A stretch of 10,265 nucleotides of DNA from an uncultured Anaerocolumna sp. (lineage in GTDB: Bacteria; Bacillota; Clostridia; Lachnospirales; Lachnospiraceae), in assembly GCA_937901695.1 (NCBI GenBank), contig CALDJN010000415.1:1-10265 (forward strand), read 5' to 3'. A program made the translations under genes and the position numbers. The notes beneath the pieces are model-generated. The model was not told the origin of the DNA. It made no database searches and saw nothing but the letters and a program-made list of their open reading frames with translations. Shown here piece by piece: positions 6,579 through 10,265 of the stretch (positions are counted from its first letter, which is position 1; each line of letters starts with the position of its first letter).

Positions 6579-7577
6579 ATGAGGTCGGTAATTAATAAGC
6601 TTGACTTAACAAAATTATATTTAGTAACAGGGGCAGCAGGGTTTATTGGGTTTCATCTTGCAAAGTCACTTCTCAACCAGGGTGCAACGGTTGTCGGATA
6701 TGATAATATTAATGATTATTATGATACTAGTTTTAAGTATGCAAGGCTTAACATCTTAGAAAAGTATAATAATTTTACATTTATAAAAGGAGACCTTGCT
6801 GATAAACAAGCCGTTAATCAATTATTTATAGATTTCAAGCCCCAAATAGTGGTAAATCTGGCTGCCCAGGCAGGTGTCCGTTCTAGTATAGAAAAGCCTG
6901 AAACCTATATTAATTCTAATATTATAGGTTTTTTCAATACTTTAGAGGCGTGCAGGCATTATAAAGTGGAACATCTTATTTATGCATCTTCTAGTTCCGT
7001 TTATGGAGCCAATCAAAAGGTACCTTTTTCAACATATGATAAAACAGATACACCTGTTAGCCTCTATGCGGCTACCAAGAAATCCAATGAATTGATGGCG
7101 TATACTTACAGCCATCTTTATGGAATACCAGCCACAGGACTTCGCTTTTTTACCGTATACGGTCCATATGGCAGACCGGACATGGCTTATTTCTCTTTTA
7201 CTAAATCCATAATGGGAGGCAAGCCAATCAAAATATTCAACAATGGTAATATGTATAGAGACTTTACCTATATCGATGATATTATAAAAGGAATGGAACA
7301 TATATTATGTAATCCACCTGAACAAGACGAGAATAAGGTAAAATATAAAATTTACAACCTAGGTAATAACAAGCCTGTTAAATTAATGGATTATATAGAA
7401 ATATTAGAAAATTGTATAGGTAAGAAAGCCATAAAAGAATATTTACCTATGCAGCCTGGTGATGTTTATCAAACCTATGCGGATATTTGCGATTTAGAGG
7501 AAGACTTTCATTTTACGCCAAGTACCTCCATTGAAACCGGGCTAAATCGTTTCGTAGAGTGGTATAAGAGTATATAA
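6579..7577 (+). CDS. UDP-glucuronate 4-epimerase (NAD-dependent SDR, CapI/LpsL type)
   Basis: A 332-residue extended short-chain dehydrogenase that should interconvert UDP-glucuronate and UDP-galacturonate using bound NAD. Visible features are the Rossmann motif TGAAGFIG (17-24), YDNINDYYD (41-49), the NLAAQAGVR segment (93-101), SSSSVYG (137-143), the catalytic YAATK (Tyr163, Lys167), and RFFTVYGPYGRPDMA (189-203), a signature I associate with the uronate rather than the UDP-glucose epimerases. Then RDFTYIDDI and a substrate-domain C-terminus. Length is normal. ATG 6579 is preceded by AAGGAAG (6568-6574). The stretch before the motif (MRSVINKLDLTK) is slightly longer than in many relatives. 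It follows the dehydrogenase that makes its substrate, so the polymer probably contains galacturonic acid; the phosphatase gene starts 22 bases after its stop. It may have its own promoter in the upstream gap. Confidence 0.93.
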   Translation: MRSVINKLDLTKLYLVTGAAGFIGFHLAKSLLNQGATVVGYDNINDYYDTSFKYARLNILEKYNNFTFIKGDLADKQAVNQLFIDFKPQIVVNLAAQAGVRSSIEKPETYINSNIIGFFNTLEACRHYKVEHLIYASSSSVYGANQKVPFSTYDKTDTPVSLYAATKKSNELMAYTYSHLYGIPATGLRFFTVYGPYGRPDMAYFSFTKSIMGGKPIKIFNNGNMYRDFTYIDDIIKGMEHILCNPPEQDENKVKYKIYNLGNNKPVKLMDYIEILENCIGKKAIKEYLPMQPGDVYQTYADICDLEEDFHFTPSTSIETGLNRFVEWYKSI

Positions 7578-7584
7578 CAAACTC

Positions 7585-7602
7585 AAAGGGGAGATTTTAT
7601 TG
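7585..7602 (+). promoter_or_regulatory. Ribosome binding site fixing a TTG start for the phosphatase gene
   Basis: AAAGGGGAG (7585-7593) precedes TTG at 7600-7602 by six bases. No in-frame ATG occurs before the essential metal ligands His8 and His10, so TTG must be the start. This is the second TTG start in the cluster. Confidence 0.85.
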
Positions 7603-8361
7603 AATCAATGGACTGATATCCATAGCCATATACTTCCGTCTGTTGATGACGGTTCGGTAAATTTATTGCAAACACGAAATATGTTAAAAATAGCACACCA
7701 AGAGGGAATTATTCATATAATAGCAACGCCCCATTATGGAGTTGGCTGTTTAAATCCGGATATACAAGAACTTCAGAATAAACTGGAACTTGTTAGGGAA
7801 GAGGCAAAAAAGATAGATTCTGATTTTCAAATAGACTTAGGAAATGAATTGTATTATAGCGAGGATATTATAGAACATTTAAAAAAGAAAAAGGCATTAA
7901 CAATGGCAGGTACCAGATATGTTCTTGTGGAATTTCCTGTCTTTGAAAGCTATCGAAACATCAGGGCTGGATTACACCGGCTGCTTATTAGCGGGTATTT
8001 ACCCATTCTTGCCCATACCGAAAGATATGAAGCATTATATCAGAATCCCCATAGAATAGAGGAATTAATCAGGCTTGGTGTTTATATACAAATGAATATT
8101 ACAAGTATTCTTGGCGGTTTTACCAATAAAAGAAGCAAATACTGTAAAAAATTAATGGGCTATGGATACATCCATTTTGTTGCTACAGATTCCCATTCTG
8201 ACCATAATAGAGAACCAAGAATGATAAAGGGAGTAAAGTATTTAAGAAAAAAGTATGGAGTAGAACTGGTAGATTTATTGCTGGTTAAGAATACATCCCA
8301 ATTGTTAAGTAATAAGTATATATATGATGAGGAAGAAGGGGGAGTATATGCAAAACAATAA
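7600..8361 (+). CDS. cpsB: Tyrosine-protein phosphatase of the PHP family (CpsB/YwqE/CapC)
   Basis: A 253-residue manganese-dependent phosphotyrosine phosphatase of the polymerase-and-histidinol-phosphatase fold, which removes phosphate from the tyrosine tail of the capsule BY-kinase. Metal and catalytic positions are visible in the family order: DIHSHILPSVDDG (His8, His10, Asp17 region), ATPHY (His45), GNELYY (Glu83), VEFP (Glu111), AHTERY (His139, Glu141, Arg142) and ATDSHS (Asp197, His199). It has no signal peptide or membrane helix, so it is cytoplasmic. Length is typical. It starts with TTG after a strong SD, and its 3' end overlaps the kinase gene by 14 bases, implying translational coupling of the antagonistic pair. 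In many streptococcal and staphylococcal loci these genes lead the operon; here they follow the assembly genes. Confidence 0.95.
   Translation: MNQWTDIHSHILPSVDDGSVNLLQTRNMLKIAHQEGIIHIIATPHYGVGCLNPDIQELQNKLELVREEAKKIDSDFQIDLGNELYYSEDIIEHLKKKKALTMAGTRYVLVEFPVFESYRNIRAGLHRLLISGYLPILAHTERYEALYQNPHRIEELIRLGVYIQMNITSILGGFTNKRSKYCKKLMGYGYIHFVATDSHSDHNREPRMIKGVKYLRKKYGVELVDLLLVKNTSQLLSNKYIYDEEEGGVYAKQ
8338..8350 (+). promoter_or_regulatory. Ribosome binding site choosing ATG 8348 for the kinase
   Basis: GGGGGAG (8338-8344) lies three bases before ATG 8348, within the end of the phosphatase gene. The in-frame ATGs at 8324 and 8327 have only AT-rich sequence upstream. ATG 8348 also gives the shorter, more usual gene overlap (14 instead of 38 bases). 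Confidence 0.75.
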
Positions 8362-9805
8362 TAATGATATTGAAGTTAATATTGGTGAGCTATTTATTTT
8401 ATTATTGCATAAGATATGGATTATCATATTATCTAGTATTGTATGTGCTGCAGCGGCAGGGTTAATAAGCAAGTTTGTTATGACTCCTGTTTATACATCT
8501 GGTACTAAGCTTTATATTATTAATCGACAGAATAAAGATACTATTACAAGTAGTGATTTACAAACCGGATCTCAACTTACTCAGGATTTTAAAGTACTGG
8601 TTTTAAGCAGACCGGTAACAGAGCAGGTTATTAATAATTTGAATTTAAACATGACTCACAACCAACTTATATCTAATATTTTTGTAAAGGTTCCTGATAA
8701 TACACGTATATTAGAAATAACGGTTCAAAATCAAGATCCTGTATTAGCCAAACAACTGGCTGATTCTATTGCAGAAGTAGCATCGGAGAGAATGGTATCC
8801 ATACTTGAAATGGAGAAGGTTAATATTGTTGAGAAAGGGGACCTCCCTACTGTACCAACAAGCCCTTCTGTAATGAAAAATACAATATTAAGTGGTATCA
8901 TAGGGGCATTTATCAGTGCCTTTGTTATAATATTTATACACCTTATAGATGATACAATTAAAAATGCAGAACAGATTGAAAAATATTTAGACCTGACAGT
9001 ATTAGGAGCCATACCATTGGAAATGAAATATTCTAATAAAATGAGAAAAAATAAAAAAACTTTTCGGAAAAAGGGAAAAAAAGATAATACACTTAATGAA
9101 CATAGCAGTATTGAAAAGGGCACTTTGGAATTTACCAGTAATGAGGCATATAAATCATTACGGACCAATATTCAATTTTGCGGGAAAGAAGTAAAGACAA
9201 TATGTATAACCAGCAGCCTGCCTAATGAGGGAAAGACAGTTGTATCCTTTCGTTTAGCCATTGCTTTTGCAGAAAGCGGTAAAAAGGTATTATTTATCGA
9301 TGCTGATTTACGCAAATCAGTAATTATAAGCAGATTAAAAGTGAATAATGCAGTTAATGGTTTATCGCAATATTTATCAGGAATGAATTATCTGGAGGAA
9401 GTAATATACAAATCCAATGTGGAAAACTTAGATATTATATTTACGGGAATATTACCACCAAACCCCTCGGAAATGTTAGGCGGCGAAGAATTTAAAAACC
9501 TAGTTAAAAATCAGAGAGAAGAATATGATTACATTATTATAGATACACCCCCCCTTGGCGTTGTAATTGATAGTGCCAATGTAGCAGATGTATGTGATGG
9601 AACTATTCTGGTTATAGAATCTAACAAAATTAGTTACAGATTTGTACAAAGAGTTTTAAAACAATTAATTACAGGAAAAAGCAGAGTTTTAGGAGCTGTT
9701 CTTAATAAGGCAAATATTTATGGTCTAGGATATAATAAAAAATACCATGGAAAATATTATAATCTTGAATATGGCAATAATAATGCACATGAAAATGGAA
9801 ATTAA
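8348..9805 (+). CDS. Single-chain Wzz-BY-kinase (CpsC/CpsD or CapA/CapB fusion), polysaccharide co-polymerase
   Basis: A 485-residue membrane tyrosine autokinase controlling polymer length and export. Residues 1-200 are a Wzz/CpsC module: first membrane helix about 15-40, a short external domain, a proline-rich LPTVPTSPS (166-174), and second helix about 180-200. A lysine-rich cytoplasmic linker (about 229-246) leads to the CpsD-type kinase: EAYKSLRTN (266-274), Walker A LPNEGKT (291-297), Walker A' VLFIDADLR (314-322), Walker B YIIIDTPP (395-402). The last 28 residues hold six tyrosines (458, 462, 466, 470, 471, 475), the expected autophosphorylation cluster acted on by the phosphatase encoded just upstream. 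Many Firmicutes encode the two modules separately; here they are one chain, as in proteobacterial Wzc but with a much shorter external domain. A run of seven C (9548-9554) lies in the Walker B codons. It is probably the last gene of the unit, with a terminator-like structure downstream. Confidence 0.93.
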   Translation: MQNNNNDIEVNIGELFILLLHKIWIIILSSIVCAAAAGLISKFVMTPVYTSGTKLYIINRQNKDTITSSDLQTGSQLTQDFKVLVLSRPVTEQVINNLNLNMTHNQLISNIFVKVPDNTRILEITVQNQDPVLAKQLADSIAEVASERMVSILEMEKVNIVEKGDLPTVPTSPSVMKNTILSGIIGAFISAFVIIFIHLIDDTIKNAEQIEKYLDLTVLGAIPLEMKYSNKMRKNKKTFRKKGKKDNTLNEHSSIEKGTLEFTSNEAYKSLRTNIQFCGKEVKTICITSSLPNEGKTVVSFRLAIAFAESGKKVLFIDADLRKSVIISRLKVNNAVNGLSQYLSGMNYLEEVIYKSNVENLDIIFTGILPPNPSEMLGGEEFKNLVKNQREEYDYIIIDTPPLGVVIDSANVADVCDGTILVIESNKISYRFVQRVLKQLITGKSRVLGAVLNKANIYGLGYNKKYHGKYYNLEYGNNNAHENGN

Positions 9806-9866
9806 TCGAACTGTGAGACCAAGGAAGGTATTAAGACATTTTGTTCTGAAGGAATCTAATCTGCAA

Positions 9867-9915
9867 ACATTACCCAGCCACAGGCTAAACCGTAATAGGA
9901 TAATGTGTATTTTTT
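9867..9915 (+). terminator. Probable intrinsic terminator of the polysaccharide cluster
   Basis: ACATTACC (9867-9874) can pair with GG-A-TAATGT (9898-9906) with one bulged A, enclosing a small AGCC-ACA-GGCT hairpin (9876-9886), followed by GTATTTTTT with six T at 9910-9915. It lies about 60 bases after the kinase stop and before the next promoter. The stem is AT-rich and the enclosed loop long, so efficiency is uncertain. Confidence 0.42.
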
Positions 9916-9991
9916 AAGTTAGCGTAAAGTTTTTGCAGGAAAATAAATATAAAATAAGAGAATGTCAAACTTTGTGTTTTTTAAAATATAG

Positions 9992-10020
9992 TTGACATTC
10001 AGTATAATAGGTTGTAGAAT
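9992..10020 (+). promoter_or_regulatory. Sigma-A promoter for the FMN-riboswitch transcript
   Basis: Perfect TTGACA (9992-9997), a 17-base spacer, and TAGAAT (10015-10020). Transcription should start near 10027, about 25 bases before the aptamer. The -35 is inside the right arm of a 9-base perfect inverted repeat (GAATGTCAA 9960-9968 with TTGACATTC 9992-10000), a possible regulator site. A TATAAT (10003-10008) also occurs within the spacer, but it is only five bases from this -35 so does not pair with it. Confidence 0.8.
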
Positions 10021-10051
10021 ATATACGTAAATAGAAAACGAAATAAGGAAA

Positions 10052-10195
10052 TTCTTCGGGGCAGGGTGTAATTCCCGACCGGCGGTATAGTCCGCGACCT
10101 GATTGGCAAACATGTAATAGATAGTATACATGATAGTCATTCGGCTGATTTGGTGTAATTCCAAAACCGACAGTAAAGTCTGGATGTGAGAAGAA
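10052..10195 (+). promoter_or_regulatory. FMN riboswitch (RFN element) aptamer
   Basis: Cis-acting RNA that binds flavin mononucleotide. The conserved blocks appear in order: TTCTTCGGGGCAGGGTG (from 10052), CCCGACCGGCGGT (10076-10086 region), GTCCGCGACC (10090-10099), GGTGTAATTCC (10152-10162), ACCGACAGTAAAGTCTGGATG (10166-10186) and GAGAAGAA. The closing helix P1 is TTCTTC (10052-10057) with GAAGAA (10190-10195). The variable arm is a hairpin of CATGTA (10111-10116) with TACATG (10127-10132). The downstream terminator makes this a transcriptional off-switch: high FMN should stop the transcript. The controlled gene, expected to be for riboflavin synthesis or uptake (such as a ribU transporter or the rib operon), lies beyond the window. 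It is unrelated to the polysaccharide genes. Confidence 0.97.
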
Positions 10196-10231
10196 AAGCA
10201 TGTTTTTGATATGCAATCTACTTGATCATTA

Positions 10232-10260
10232 CCCCGATTCTTTATGAATCGGGTTTTTTT
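10232..10260 (+). terminator. Intrinsic terminator of the FMN riboswitch expression platform
   Basis: CCCGATTC (10233-10240), loop TTTAT, GAATCGGG (10246-10253), then seven T (10254-10260): an eight-pair perfect stem with a T-run, about 37 bases after the aptamer. No start codon with a ribosome site intervenes, which fits premature termination of a leader rather than the end of a gene. CCCCGA at 10232-10237 is also complementary to TCGGGG (10056-10061) at the aptamer's 5' side, a candidate alternative pairing. Confidence 0.93.
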
Positions 10261-10265
10261 ATTTC

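Noticed and set aside
8324..8329. ATG 8324 or 8327 as kinase start
   Set aside because: Neither has a ribosome binding site, and they would enlarge the overlap with the phosphatase gene. ATG 8348 follows GGGGGAG and gives the usual short cytoplasmic N-terminus of a Wzz module.
8731..9168. 145-codon minus-strand frame inside the kinase gene
   Set aside because: It is fully antisense to conserved Wzz and linker coding sequence and shows no motif of its own. Other antisense frames in the window are dismissed for the same reason.
9919..10216. Two minus-strand frames of about 80 codons over the FMN riboswitch
   Set aside because: They lie across a structured, conserved RNA element and a promoter on the plus strand, have no family resemblance, and are best explained as chance open frames.

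Overview
The window is a one-strand (+) surface-polysaccharide (capsule/exopolysaccharide) gene cluster followed by the regulatory leader of an unrelated flavin gene. The DNA is AT-rich, has strong GGAGG-type ribosome binding sites and TTG starts, encodes a Firmicutes-type BY-kinase/PHP-phosphatase pair, and ends in an FMN riboswitch with an intrinsic terminator. Together these suggest a low-GC Firmicute, probably a clostridial (Lachnospiraceae-like) bacterium. The genus cannot be named from sequence alone.

Layout: (1) 1-1046, a family-4 glycosyltransferase whose true N-terminus lies before the window; (2) 1059-2171, a sugar-transfer-associated ATP-grasp protein, whose last codons are triplicated as a 38-bp tandem array running past the stop; (3) 2283-3563, a Wzy/O-antigen-ligase-type polymerase; (4) 3576-6398, one open frame joining a Wzx flippase to a complete UDP-glucose 6-dehydrogenase (Ugd), where the Ugd part keeps its own Shine-Dalgarno and TTG start at 5106; (5) 6399-6578, a 180-bp gap with a candidate internal promoter and palindrome; (6) 6579-7577, UDP-glucuronate 4-epimerase; (7) 7600-8361, a CpsB/YwqE-type tyrosine phosphatase; (8) 8348-9805, a single-chain Wzz-BY-kinase (CpsC+CpsD in one polypeptide). 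The 460 bases from 9806 to the end hold no protein gene. They contain a probable cluster terminator (about 9867-9915), a sigma-A promoter (9992-10020), an FMN riboswitch (10052-10195) and its terminator (10232-10260). The regulated flavin gene lies beyond the window.

How the genes fit together: Ugd would oxidise UDP-glucose to UDP-glucuronate and the epimerase would convert that to UDP-galacturonate. The glycosyltransferase would add sugars to a lipid-linked repeat unit, Wzx would flip it and Wzy would polymerise it. The Wzz-kinase and PHP phosphatase would control chain length and export by cycles of tyrosine phosphorylation. The ATP-grasp protein is probably a modifying ligase of unknown substrate. 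No priming phosphoglycosyltransferase or LCP-type ligase is visible, so the cluster is likely to extend upstream.

The most notable points are the Wzx-Ugd read-through with an intact internal start, the T5A5 tract at the junction where a one-base change restores a flippase stop, and the triplicated gene end after the ATP-grasp gene.
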